Positions 10,802 to 19,467 of a stretch of 64,000 nt of DNA are shown in pieces; within the stretch, counting starts at the first letter, position 1, and each line of letters opens with the position of its first letter. The stretch is from the NCBI GenBank assembly GCA_038210985.1, contig JBBQWB010000002.1, positions 1 to 64,000 on the forward strand. The letters run 5' to 3'. The notes beneath the pieces are model-generated. The model was not told where the DNA came from. It made no database searches and saw nothing but the letters and a program-made list of their open reading frames with translations. Both the position numbers and the translations under genes were made by a program. This DNA is from JAQUGA01 sp038210985 (GTDB lineage Bacteria > Bacteroidota > Bacteroidia > Bacteroidales > WCHB1-69).

Positions 10802-10817
10802 AAAAAGATATTATTAT

Positions 10818-10855
10818 TCAAAACAGGGAGTCGGAATTTTGCATCCCTGTTTTGA
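10818..10855 (+). terminator. Rho-independent terminator after the second adhesin
   Basis: TCAAAACAGGGA (10818-10829) pairs perfectly with TCCCTGTTTTGA (10844-10855) around a 14-nt loop, followed by TTTTATAAAA. It lies 17 nt after the stop codon and closes the adhesin-porP-adhesin block. Confidence 0.75.
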
Positions 10856-10926
10856 TTTTATAAAAGAAGGCAAACAACTTTCGGTTAAAATATTAAAAAA
10901 TCTATTTTATCAATTCAAAAAAAATG

Positions 10927-10934
10927 TACTTTTG
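10927..10934 (+). promoter_or_regulatory. Bacteroidota -7 promoter element (TACTTTTG) for the bamD operon
   Basis: TACTTTTG fits the TAnnTTTG consensus of Bacteroidota housekeeping promoters. It overlaps the upstream candidate ATG at 10924, which argues for translation from the ATG at 10939, only 4 nt further on. The transcript would then be leaderless or nearly so. No clear TTTG -33 box is visible. Confidence 0.55.
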
Positions 10935-10938
10935 CAAC

Positions 10939-11745
10939 ATGCAAAGAATTCAAAGACTTTTTATTATCTCAATTTTACTTTTAGTTATTCTTGTTAGCTC
11001 GTGTAACAGATACCAAAAGATATTGAAAAAAGGCGATTTGGAATTAAAATATCAAACAGCTTTTAAACTCTACGAAAAAGAGGATTATATTACTACTTTG
11101 CAGTTTTTAGATGAGCTCATCCCGTTGTATCGTGGTAGCGATAAATTGGCGAAATTAATGTACATTTATCCTTATTGTTATATGAAAAATGGCGATTATA
11201 TGGTGGCTGCTTATCATTTCAGACAATATGCTCGTTTGTTTCAGGGAACTCCCGAAGCCGAAGAATGCGACTATATGGCGGCTTACTGTTCGTACCTCGA
11301 TTCGCCTCCTCCTAGTCTTGAACAAGAAAATACTACGGTTGCTATAAGCGAGTTGCAGCTATTTGTAAACAAATATCCAAAAAGCGAAAAAGTTGCAAAA
11401 TGTAACGAATTAATAGACGAACTTAGAGCAAAATTATCGAAAAAAGATTTTGACATTGCTAAACTTTACTTTAACATCGAAAGCTATAATGCGGCTTCCA
11501 TTGCTTTTAATAATTTAATAAAAGATTATCCCGATACCAAATATCGCGAAGAAGCATCCTTTTATTTAGTTAAAAACTACTACGAATATGCTATCCGAAG
11601 CACCGATAAAAAGAAAAAAGAACGTTTTCAAAAAGCAATTGAAGCAAACAAAAAACTAATCGAAAATTTTCCACAATCAAAATTTATTAAAGAGAGTGAA
11701 GAAATTGCGAAAATGTCGCAAAAACAAATTGAAAAAATTCAATAA
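10939..11745 (+). CDS. bamD: Outer membrane assembly lipoprotein BamD
   Basis: 268 residues from the chosen start. It is the lipoprotein of the BAM complex, which inserts beta-barrel proteins into the outer membrane from the periplasmic side. The signal peptide runs into a lipobox (LVSSC) with the lipidated Cys at residue 22. The body is alpha-helical and TPR-like (AFKLYEKEDYITTLQFLDEL, FNNLIKDYPDTKY, KLIENFPQSKFIKES), as in BamD/ComL. An ATG at 10924 is in frame, but it overlaps the promoter -7 element, so 10939 is preferred. First gene of a tight operon with the omega-like gene, coaBC, porD and recN (gaps 7-19 nt). Confidence 0.9.
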   Translation: MQRIQRLFIISILLLVILVSSCNRYQKILKKGDLELKYQTAFKLYEKEDYITTLQFLDELIPLYRGSDKLAKLMYIYPYCYMKNGDYMVAAYHFRQYARLFQGTPEAEECDYMAAYCSYLDSPPPSLEQENTTVAISELQLFVNKYPKSEKVAKCNELIDELRAKLSKKDFDIAKLYFNIESYNAASIAFNNLIKDYPDTKYREEASFYLVKNYYEYAIRSTDKKKKERFQKAIEANKKLIENFPQSKFIKESEEIAKMSQKQIEKIQ

Positions 11746-11764
11746 TTAATCAATTATATACAAA

Positions 11765-12100
11765 ATGGATTATAGAAAGTATAATACAGATACCCACGCT
11801 ATTACACGTAATTTGAATGACTTCGACAAAGAAACCGTAAATGTTTACGAAAGTATTGTTGTCCTAGCCAGAAGAGCCAATCAAATTTCTTCGGATTTAA
11901 AAGAAGAGTTGAATAGAAAAATTAATGAGTTCTCAACTTCAAACGATAATTTGGAGGAAATATTCGAAAACCGTGAGCAAATTGAATTAGCTCGATATTA
12001 TGAACAACTACCTAAGCCTACTCTTATGGCTATTCATGAATTTCTTCACGATATGGTTTACTATAGAAATCCATCTAAAGAAAAAGATTCATTAGAATAA
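11765..12100 (+). CDS. rpoZ: RNA polymerase omega (Rpb6-like) subunit
   Basis: 111 residues, no signal peptide. The protein is short, charged and helical (ARRANQISSDLKEELNRKI). Its length and its position between bamD and coaBC match the Bacteroidota omega/Rpb6-like protein. That protein is divergent from E. coli RpoZ and is assigned mostly by family and synteny. Its role would be assembly or stability of core RNA polymerase. It starts 19 nt after bamD and ends 11 nt before coaBC. Confidence 0.75.
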   Translation: MDYRKYNTDTHAITRNLNDFDKETVNVYESIVVLARRANQISSDLKEELNRKINEFSTSNDNLEEIFENREQIELARYYEQLPKPTLMAIHEFLHDMVYYRNPSKEKDSLE

Positions 12101-12111
12101 TATCCGCTTCG

Positions 12112-13308
12112 ATGTCGGAAAAAAAGAAAATATTATTGGGAATAACGGGAGGAATTGCGGCTTATAAATCGCTTTTCCTTATTCGTTTATTTATTAAAAA
12201 CAACTATCAAGTTAAGGTTGTCGCTACGCGTAATGCACTCGAATTTATTACGCCTCTTAGCATCGAAACACTGAGCAATAATAGATTGTATGCCGATGTT
12301 TTTGATTCACCCGACGAATATACCACCGAACATATTTCAATTACCGACGATGCAGACGTTTTTGTTGTGGCTCCAGCTACCGCAAATAGCATTGGAAAAT
12401 TTGCAAACGGTATTGCCGACGATGCCCTTTCAACTACATTTTTAGCTTTTAATAAAACTGTTTTTATAGCTCGTTCCATGAATACTAAAATGATGGAGCA
12501 TTATACGGTTACTAAAAATATTAATTATTTAAAAAGCAATGGCGTTCATTTTATCGAACCGGAAGTTGGCGATTTAGCATGTGGTTACCAAGGTAAAGGT
12601 CGTATGGCCGAACCAGAAGCTATTTTTGAGCAAGTTCATAATTTCTTTCGTGGGGAACAAAAATTTAAAGGGAAAAAAGTGCTAATTTCTGCTGGACCAA
12701 CCCACGAATCTATCGATCCTGTTAGATTTATTGGAAATTATTCGAGCGGAAAAATGGGCTTTCATTTAGCCGAAGAATTTGAAAAAAATGGAGCTGAGGT
12801 TGTGCTAATTGCTGGCCCAGTAGCACTAAAAACACCCAGCAACATTCGACGAATCAATATTACTACCGCCGAGGAGATGCTTAATGCATGTAAATCCGAA
12901 TTTTTAACTGCCGATATTACCATTATGGCTGCTGCCGTTGCCGACTATAAACCTGCTGAAGTTAGTTTGCAAAAAATTAAAAAATCGGAAAATCATTTGG
13001 AATTACAACTTACAAAAACAACCGATATTCTTGGTACATTAGGTAGAATGAAAAAGTTGAATCAGTTTTTAGTTGGTTTTGCTTTAGAAACAAATAATGA
13101 AAAAGAAAATGCACTTTCTAAGTTACATACTAAAAACCTTGATTTTATCGTTCTTAATTCCTTGAACGACAATGGTGCTGGCTTTGCTCATAATACGAAC
13201 AAAATAACCATCATGGATAAACAAGGAAATATCACGGACTATCCTTTAAAATCTAAAAAAGAGGTAGCTCGAGATATTTTATTGCATATTGAAAAACAAA
13301 TGGATTAA
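12112..13308 (+). CDS. coaBC: Bifunctional phosphopantothenoylcysteine decarboxylase / phosphopantothenate-cysteine ligase
   Basis: 398 residues, full length for CoaBC. The N-terminal CoaC flavoprotein domain (about 1-180) has GITGGIAAYKS, the VVAPATANSIGKFANGIADD FMN region and the substrate flap CGYQGKGRMAEP. The C-terminal CoaB domain (about 185-398) has SAGPTHESIDPVRFIGNYSSG and AAAVADYKP. It catalyses two consecutive cytosolic steps of coenzyme A synthesis: adding cysteine to 4'-phosphopantothenate with CTP, then decarboxylation. It starts 11 nt after the omega-like gene. Confidence 0.95.
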   Translation: MSEKKKILLGITGGIAAYKSLFLIRLFIKNNYQVKVVATRNALEFITPLSIETLSNNRLYADVFDSPDEYTTEHISITDDADVFVVAPATANSIGKFANGIADDALSTTFLAFNKTVFIARSMNTKMMEHYTVTKNINYLKSNGVHFIEPEVGDLACGYQGKGRMAEPEAIFEQVHNFFRGEQKFKGKKVLISAGPTHESIDPVRFIGNYSSGKMGFHLAEEFEKNGAEVVLIAGPVALKTPSNIRRINITTAEEMLNACKSEFLTADITIMAAAVADYKPAEVSLQKIKKSENHLELQLTKTTDILGTLGRMKKLNQFLVGFALETNNEKENALSKLHTKNLDFIVLNSLNDNGAGFAHNTNKITIMDKQGNITDYPLKSKKEVARDILLHIEKQMD

Positions 13309-13327
13309 ATCACTGGAACAAAAGCTT

Positions 13328-14239
13328 ATGAAACAAATAAAATCGACTTTTCTGTTATTGATAATCTTGGTATTTGCTTCTGTTTCTGCCATGGCACAGG
13401 AATTTATTTGTCAGGTTATGATAAATACTTCCAAAATACAAACGGCTGACAAAACCCGTTACGAAACACTTCAAAAAGATTTATACGAATTTGTAAACAA
13501 TCGTACATGGACAAATTATCAGTTTAAAACCGAAGAGAAAATTGAGTGTAGTATTATGATTATTTTGGATGATCCAGGCTCGAGCAATGACATGAAGGGA
13601 ACTATGACAGTGCAACTTCGACGTCCTGTTTTTAAGTCTTCGTACAATACCGTTTTGATGAATTACATCGATAAGGATATTCAGTTTACCTATGTTCAAA
13701 ACGAACCATTAGAATATGTCGAAAATGCTTTTACCAACAACTTAACTTCGCTTATCTCATTTTATGTAAATATGTTTTTGGGAATGAGTTTCGACACTTT
13801 TAGCCAAAATGGTGGAGGCGAGTTTTACCAAAAAGCAAATAGCATTGTAAATACCTGTCAAAACCGAAGCGAAATTGGATGGAAATCGTTCGAAAATCAA
13901 AAAAACCGCTATTGGATGGTCGAAAATTTACAAAATTCAACCTATGCGAAAGTGCGTGAATTTTTGTATAAATACCATCGCTTAGGATTAGATGCAATGG
14001 CAGATAATGTAGAACAAGCTCGGCAGGTTATTACCGAAAGTTTGGAGCTTTTGCAAATGGCTAATCGCGAACGTCCAGGTCTTTTTATAATTTCGATGAT
14101 TGTAATGGCTAAATCCGACGAAATAATAAATATCTATTCTCAAGCTAATCAGTCCGAAAAGAATAAAGTAGTTGCCATTATGCGTGAACTCGATCCTGCT
14201 AATGCTGCAAAATATCAGCAAATCGTTACTCCAAAATAA
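13328..14239 (+). CDS. porD: DUF4835 protein, type IX secretion component PorD
   Basis: 303 residues from the ATG at 13328. An in-frame start at 13289 lies inside coaBC and would precede the signal peptide, so it is rejected. The signal peptide is KSTFLLLIILVFASVSAMAQ; the mature protein begins EFICQVMINTSKIQTADK. The DUF4835 features are clear (VNNRTWTNYQF, EKIECSIMI, QLRRPVFKSSYNT). DUF4835 proteins are annotated as PorD, a periplasmic or outer-membrane-associated T9SS factor whose biochemical role is not settled. Its place between coaBC and recN is typical in this phylum. Confidence 0.85.
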   Translation: MKQIKSTFLLLIILVFASVSAMAQEFICQVMINTSKIQTADKTRYETLQKDLYEFVNNRTWTNYQFKTEEKIECSIMIILDDPGSSNDMKGTMTVQLRRPVFKSSYNTVLMNYIDKDIQFTYVQNEPLEYVENAFTNNLTSLISFYVNMFLGMSFDTFSQNGGGEFYQKANSIVNTCQNRSEIGWKSFENQKNRYWMVENLQNSTYAKVREFLYKYHRLGLDAMADNVEQARQVITESLELLQMANRERPGLFIISMIVMAKSDEIINIYSQANQSEKNKVVAIMRELDPANAAKYQQIVTPK

Positions 14240-14246
14240 AACGATT

Positions 14247-15902
14247 ATGTTGAAATCTTTAGTAGTCGAAAACTATGCTCTTATCCGAAGAGTAGAAATA
14301 CATTTCGATAATGGATTTCATGTTATTACTGGCGAAACAGGTGCCGGAAAATCCATTTTGGTTGGTGCTTTGTCACTTTTGCTTGGACAAAGAGCCGATA
14401 CCGCCATGGTTTCCGACTCTACCAAAAAATGTATTGTCGAAGGCGTTTTTGATATTCAAGGATTGGATTTAAAAGAGTTCTTTATTCACTACGACCTCGA
14501 TTTCGATATTCAAATTATTATTCGTCGAGAAATTAATCAACAAGGTAAATCACGTGCTTTTATAAACGACACTCCCGTAGCTTTAAACGTGCTAAAAGAA
14601 CTAAGTTCACAACTCTTCGATATTCATTCGCAACACGAAAATCTACTGATTGCAAATAAGGATTTTCAACTCAATTTAATCGACCAGTTTACCCGCAATA
14701 AATTACTAAAAGATTCATATCAAGAGTTTTATAAAAGATATAAAAAACTTGAAAACGAATTAAATGCACTAATGGAAATTGAAGCAAAATCGATTAGTGA
14801 TCGAGATTATTATGAGTTTTTATTTAAAGAATTAACGGCTTCATCGCTGGCAGAAAACGAGTTGCCGTTGATTGAAGAGGAGTTAAATACCTTGCAAAAT
14901 ATTGAAACCATAAAACATTCGTTTGCCAAAATTGAAGATATTTTAAATTCTTCCGAATTAAATGTCCATACATTATTGGTTGAAGTAAAGCAATCTCTGT
15001 CTGAAGTTAAAAAATTCTATCAACCAGCTAATGAACTTTACGAACGCATTAGTTCGGTTTTACTCGAAATTAACGATGTGGCTTCGGATGCAGAAAGAAT
15101 TGGAAATGAGTTAAGTGTCAATCCTGAACGAATTTCGTTATTAAACGAGCGTTTAAATTTATTGAATCATCTTTGTGTGAAACATCATGTTAACAACACA
15201 GATGAATTAATAGTTTTGATGAACGAATTTGACACAAAATTACAGTCAATTTCGAGTTTGCATGATAAAATTGAGAATTGCAACAAAGAGCTTTTGTTTA
15301 TTAAAGAAAAAATGCACGATGCAGCTCTAAAACTCTCTGACTCACGAAAAAAAGCAATTCCTGCAATAGTTTCCGAAATTTCAAATATTGCTATTGATTT
15401 AGCAATGCCAGATATTCAGATGGAAATTTCGCAACGTATTACCGAAAATTATTATTCCGAAGGGATAGACTATGTGGAGATACTTTTTTCGGCTAACAAA
15501 GGGATGTTGCTTCGACCTTTGGACAAAATTGCCTCAGGTGGCGAGTTGTCGAGAATAATGCTTGCAGTTAAATCCATTGTTTCGGAAAGAAATGTTATTC
15601 CAATAGTTGTTTTTGATGAAATAGACACTGGCGTTTCGGGCGATATTGCAGCAAAAGTAGCTTCCATAATGAAAAAAATGTCGAAAAACATGCAGGTAAT
15701 TGCAATAACACATTTACCTCAAATTGCTGCAAAAGCAGATATTCATTTTTGGGTGTATAAACAAACCGATGAAGATAAAACGGTTTCAAACATCAAGGTT
15801 CTATCCAAAGAGCAACGCATAAAAGAAATTGCTAAAATGATAAGCAACGATACCATCAGCAAGGCTTCCATAGGTGCCGCCGAGGAGCTGTTAGGTTTTT
15901 AA
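14247..15902 (+). CDS. recN: DNA repair protein RecN
   Basis: 551 residues from MLKSLVVENYALI at 14247; an upstream in-frame ATG at 14172 lies within porD and is not needed. SMC-like ATPase: Walker A GETGAGKSILVGALS near residue 30, a long coiled-coil middle (about 150-370), signature ASGGELSRIMLAVKS, then Walker B VVFDEIDTGVSG. RecN acts in double-strand break repair by tethering DNA. It starts 7 nt after porD and ends the operon; no clear terminator hairpin follows. Confidence 0.95.
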   Translation: MLKSLVVENYALIRRVEIHFDNGFHVITGETGAGKSILVGALSLLLGQRADTAMVSDSTKKCIVEGVFDIQGLDLKEFFIHYDLDFDIQIIIRREINQQGKSRAFINDTPVALNVLKELSSQLFDIHSQHENLLIANKDFQLNLIDQFTRNKLLKDSYQEFYKRYKKLENELNALMEIEAKSISDRDYYEFLFKELTASSLAENELPLIEEELNTLQNIETIKHSFAKIEDILNSSELNVHTLLVEVKQSLSEVKKFYQPANELYERISSVLLEINDVASDAERIGNELSVNPERISLLNERLNLLNHLCVKHHVNNTDELIVLMNEFDTKLQSISSLHDKIENCNKELLFIKEKMHDAALKLSDSRKKAIPAIVSEISNIAIDLAMPDIQMEISQRITENYYSEGIDYVEILFSANKGMLLRPLDKIASGGELSRIMLAVKSIVSERNVIPIVVFDEIDTGVSGDIAAKVASIMKKMSKNMQVIAITHLPQIAAKADIHFWVYKQTDEDKTVSNIKVLSKEQRIKEIAKMISNDTISKASIGAAEELLGF

Positions 15903-15931
15903 TTCTTTCCAAATCCGAACAAACAAAAGCA

Positions 15932-16010
15932 GTCATCCTGAGCTTATCGACAAAAGTGAAAAATCTCCAAAACCGTCATCCTGATTCGACTTCGCCGCGG
16001 CGAATCACCA
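15932..16010. repeat. REP-like intergenic sequence after recN
   Basis: The 299-nt gap 15903-16201 holds GTCATCCTGAGC followed by GTGAAAAATCTCC (15932-15968), then a second GTCATCCTGATTCGAC with an imperfect palindrome around TTCGCCGCGGCGAA. These resemble the GTCAT...AGAAATCT family seen again at 27472-27686 and 56673-56711. No gene is visible here. Confidence 0.55.
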
Positions 16011-16201
16011 TGACCAACGCACGACAAAGATTCAACATTAAAATTTATAAAGATTGTTATACCTTACCGCAGGGAGGAGCCTTAAAACACTTTTATTAAA
16101 GTAAATTCATAATTGAAATCTTTTCGGACAATATTGATATTTTTAACTAAATTTATGGAGAATACAAAATATTATCACATATTTGCACTTAAATATTCAA
16201 A

Positions 16202-16717
16202 ATGTCGCCGATTAAAAAATCTTTCTCTTTCATTTTAATTTTAGCCATTTTATTTAATTCGGGTGGTTACTACTTTTTATTTTGTATAATGCAAAATAAC
16301 ATTCAACGTGAAATTAAGCATAAAATACGAAATTCGTTAAACGATGAAGAGCTAACTCTAATTGTAAGCTCAAAAGAAAACGAAAAAAAAATTCAGTGGA
16401 TTAAACCGAATAAAGAATTTCGATTTAAAGGAGAAATGTATGATGTTGTTCGAGCTACAATGGTAAAAGGTATTAAATATTTATACTGTATTAACGACTC
16501 AAAAGAAAAAACGCTTTTAGCTAATTACAATAAAAATCACAACAACAGAAATGGCTTTAGTAAACGGTTTAAACGAATGTTAACCAATATGTTTTTCCCA
16601 AAAAGTCAAATCCTTTTAAGCAGTCTCTATTCTTCAAAATATTCATACAATATTTTTGTATTTAATTTTTCGAGTATTATTATTGAAAAGTCCTCTCCAC
16701 CACCTAAAATCTGCTAA
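16202..16717 (+). CDS. Small single-pass membrane protein of unknown function
   Basis: 171 residues, not recognised. One N-terminal hydrophobic segment (about 8-32: SFSFILILAILFNSGGYYFLF) can serve as a membrane anchor or uncleaved signal. The remainder is basic and Lys-rich (REIKHKIRNSLNDEELTLIV) and ends in SSPPPKIC. It is followed, after a 474-nt gap holding a hairpin element, by a TonB-dependent receptor. Small proteins of this shape do occur next to receptors in Bacteroidota, but a functional link is only a guess. The coding region is very AT-rich. Confidence 0.6.
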   Translation: MSPIKKSFSFILILAILFNSGGYYFLFCIMQNNIQREIKHKIRNSLNDEELTLIVSSKENEKKIQWIKPNKEFRFKGEMYDVVRATMVKGIKYLYCINDSKEKTLLANYNKNHNNRNGFSKRFKRMLTNMFFPKSQILLSSLYSSKYSYNIFVFNFSSIIIEKSSPPPKIC

Positions 16718-16912
16718 TTTTTTCAATTAAAATATCCCTATATTTTGTAATTATTGCTTTTACGTTCACATAATTTCATGTGGAGATGCTTTTATTTTCA
16801 TCTCAAAAAAGATTATGAATGTAATACTATTACTTAGATTAAATTAATCCAATGGATAATTTGGTTTTAGTAATGGTGTTATTTGAATTGTAAACGTGAA
16901 TATTACAAGGGG

Positions 16913-17097
16913 CTTCTAAAAATTAGATTTTTTGAGGCGATTAAGATTTTTCGCAATCCCGATTTAGATTTTGTAAGTTTTCAACGCTATTTTAGACACT
17001 AAGCATAAAGATGAAAGGCGTTGAAATTCAACAAAATATTAATCGGGATGAGGATTTCAAAATTGAAAAACAACGATGAAAAAGCAATTTTTAGAAG
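16913..17097. mobile_element. MITE-like 185-bp near-perfect long inverted repeat
   Basis: The two halves are nested inverted repeats. CTTCTAAAAATT (16913-16924) pairs with AATTTTTAGAAG (17086-17097), ATCCCGATT (16956-16964) with AATCGGGAT (17041-17049), and CAACGC (16982-16987) with GCGTTG (17018-17023). Similarity also extends between these anchors, leaving a central loop of about 30 nt. Flanks GGGG and TCACC may belong to the ends. There is no ORF inside. It is most likely a non-autonomous insertion element (MITE); a structured RNA is the alternative. It fills most of the 474-nt gap before the receptor gene, and nothing else is recognisable there. Confidence 0.65.
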
Positions 17098-17191
17098 TCA
17101 CCACAATTTTAAAAAATCAAATTTATTCATTGACGTAAATTCTTTTGAAAAATTTAATCTATCAGAAGTTTAATTAAATAATACAAAAAAC

Positions 17192-19336
17192 ATGAAAAAA
17201 AAATTATCCATAATCTCTTTATTGTTTTGCTTTGGCGTGGTTTTATACGGTCAAAATGAGAAAAACGACACGAGCAAAACACTAAAAGAAGTAACCATAG
17301 TTTCAAACAGATTACCAATTTTATTAAAAAATAATCCAGGCTCTATTTCTTTTGTTTCCACCGAAATGTTATCTGTAATTCCAAAAGGAATAGGTGTTGA
17401 AGAGGCTTTACGCCTGGTTCCAGGTGTGCGTGTCGACAATCAACACGACGGCGAACGGGTTCATATTTCCATTCGTGGTCAAGGTATATTAACCGAACGA
17501 GGTGTCAGAGGAATTGGTGTAATTGTCGATGGAATTCCAGTGAATGATCCATCTGGTTTTGTTCCTGATTTATACGACATCGACTGGAATACCGTTAAAA
17601 ATATCGAGGTTTTACGAGGTCCAATAACTGGTTTATATGGAGGTGGCGGAGCTGCTGGTGCCTTATATATTACCACACAAGACGGAGGTCCAAAACCAAT
17701 TGGTGGAATTATTAGCCAAACACTTGGTTCCAATGGATTTTCAAAGTCGTTATTGCAGATAGATGGATCGAAAGAAGTTTTCGATTATCGAGTAAGTTTT
17801 TCCCGAACTGATGGCGATGGGTATCGCGACCATCAAGCATTTTGGAGTAATAAATTATACGAAAAAATAAACTTTCATCCTTCCAAAAAGCTCTCTATAA
17901 CTCAAATTATTTCACATACCGATTACTTTCAACAAAATCCCGAAGGTTTAAACACCGTCCAATTTAACAATTTGCTTCAAGCAAACCCCGATGCTTGCCC
18001 GTTTAACGAATATCAAAAAACAAATCGCACAACCATTGGTTTTATTGGAACCTACAAAATTAATGAGCAACAAGATGTGATGATTTCAACTTTTATACGT
18101 TCGTGGAATTATAAGGAAACCAGTAACAAATGTGCTGAATACCGAGCCATAAATAATCCGGGAGCGAACGCACAATATAACGTGCACTTTTCAAACGGGA
18201 AATTTTCAAACAATTTTAGTATAGGTGCCGATGTAAAATGGCAAACCATCAATATGTATAAGTTAGTAAGTACCAATAATTTAAACAGAATCGAGAGCAC
18301 CGATGAAACTAATCTGGAAACAGGCGTGTTATTGGCAAATCAAATTATTATGCAACGTAGCTCTGGAGTTTATGGATTATACAAAATGGAGATTGGGAAA
18401 TTTAGTTTAATGGTCAATGGTCGCTACGATGACATTTATAACCAATTAACCAATAAAATGATTGGTGCTGATAGTGCAGAAACTACCAAGGATTTTTCAC
18501 AAATTTCTGTTCGTGCAGGTGCAAGCTATAACTTTATGGATGCATTAACTGTTTTTGTTAATTGGAGTCAGGGTTTTATGCCACCATCTACCGAAGAACT
18601 TGCTAGTAATCCAATTGGATATTCGGGATTTAATACATATCTTGTTCCTGCTACATCTAATTGTATAGAAATTGGAGCACGTGGATTTATTGGTAAAAAT
18701 ATTTATTACGAAATTACTGGTTTTAACATGGATACCCAAAACGATTTCTTCCGATTTAAACAAACCGGACGTGGAAATCAAGAGGTTTTTTATGGAAATG
18801 CTGGCAATAGCAACAGAAAAGGGCTTGAAACCTCTGCTTCGATTAAAATGTTCAACCATTTAAATCTTCAAGTGGCTTACACTTATGCAGATTACAAATA
18901 CACTTCGTCCACTATCGACCCAATTTATACCGATACTGCTTATGTGCTAACCACTCCTCCTGCATCCGGACAATATTTACCAAACTCACCTACTCATCAG
19001 TTGTATGCCGAACTTACGTATAAGATTAATAAAAACTTTTCTATAATTTTGGGTACAGAATATCAATCGAAATGGGCAATTTATACCGATGCAAAAGCAT
19101 ATAATGGAGAACTTGACCCTGCTATTTATCAAAACTGGCAAAATGGTTTTAACCTTTACCACGCACGAGTTTCGTATGAATGGAACCTATGGAAGCTAAA
19201 AGGCGAATGCAGTTTATCGGCTCGTAATTTTACTGGCGTAAAATACATGGCATTTACCGAACCTGATCCTGATGGTAATTCATATCAACCAGGTCTAAGC
19301 ACCGAATTGTTTGGAGCTGTTAAAATTCGTTTCTAG
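17192..19336 (+). CDS. TonB-dependent outer-membrane receptor
   Basis: 714 residues. The signal peptide ends near VVLYGQ, followed directly by a TonB-box-like LKEVTIVSNRLP. The plug domain (about 45-165) has ALRLVPGVRV, ISIRGQG and VEVLRGP-like EVLRGPITGLYGGG. A 22-strand-type barrel with C-terminal aromatic (KIRF) completes it. There is no carboxypeptidase-regulatory N-terminal domain, so it is not SusC-like; the architecture fits siderophore, metal or cobalamin receptors. The nearby B12-type ABC operon makes a cobalamin or iron-complex substrate possible, but no riboswitch precedes this gene and the substrate is open. The gene stands alone, with a 185-bp hairpin element upstream and a shared terminator downstream. 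Confidence 0.85.
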   Translation: MKKKLSIISLLFCFGVVLYGQNEKNDTSKTLKEVTIVSNRLPILLKNNPGSISFVSTEMLSVIPKGIGVEEALRLVPGVRVDNQHDGERVHISIRGQGILTERGVRGIGVIVDGIPVNDPSGFVPDLYDIDWNTVKNIEVLRGPITGLYGGGGAAGALYITTQDGGPKPIGGIISQTLGSNGFSKSLLQIDGSKEVFDYRVSFSRTDGDGYRDHQAFWSNKLYEKINFHPSKKLSITQIISHTDYFQQNPEGLNTVQFNNLLQANPDACPFNEYQKTNRTTIGFIGTYKINEQQDVMISTFIRSWNYKETSNKCAEYRAINNPGANAQYNVHFSNGKFSNNFSIGADVKWQTINMYKLVSTNNLNRIESTDETNLETGVLLANQIIMQRSSGVYGLYKMEIGKFSLMVNGRYDDIYNQLTNKMIGADSAETTKDFSQISVRAGASYNFMDALTVFVNWSQGFMPPSTEELASNPIGYSGFNTYLVPATSNCIEIGARGFIGKNIYYEITGFNMDTQNDFFRFKQTGRGNQEVFYGNAGNSNRKGLETSASIKMFNHLNLQVAYTYADYKYTSSTIDPIYTDTAYVLTTPPASGQYLPNSPTHQLYAELTYKINKNFSIILGTEYQSKWAIYTDAKAYNGELDPAIYQNWQNGFNLYHARVSYEWNLWKLKGECSLSARNFTGVKYMAFTEPDPDGNSYQPGLSTELFGAVKIRF

Positions 19337-19350
19337 TATTAATTGTTAAA

Positions 19351-19386
19351 AAAAAGCTCAAGCAATTTTTAGCTTGAGCTTTTTTT
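19351..19386. terminator. Bidirectional terminator between the receptor and the glycine-rich gene
   Basis: AAAAAGCTCAAGC pairs with GCTTGAGCTTTTT around a short AT loop. It has an A-run on the left and a T-run on the right, so it can stop transcription from both converging genes. Confidence 0.85.
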
Positions 19387-19467
19387 ATTGGTAATATAAT
19401 ACCTTAAACTATTATAATACAGGGCTATAATTTAAGCCTACATATTTTTAGTTTATTCGTACGGATA

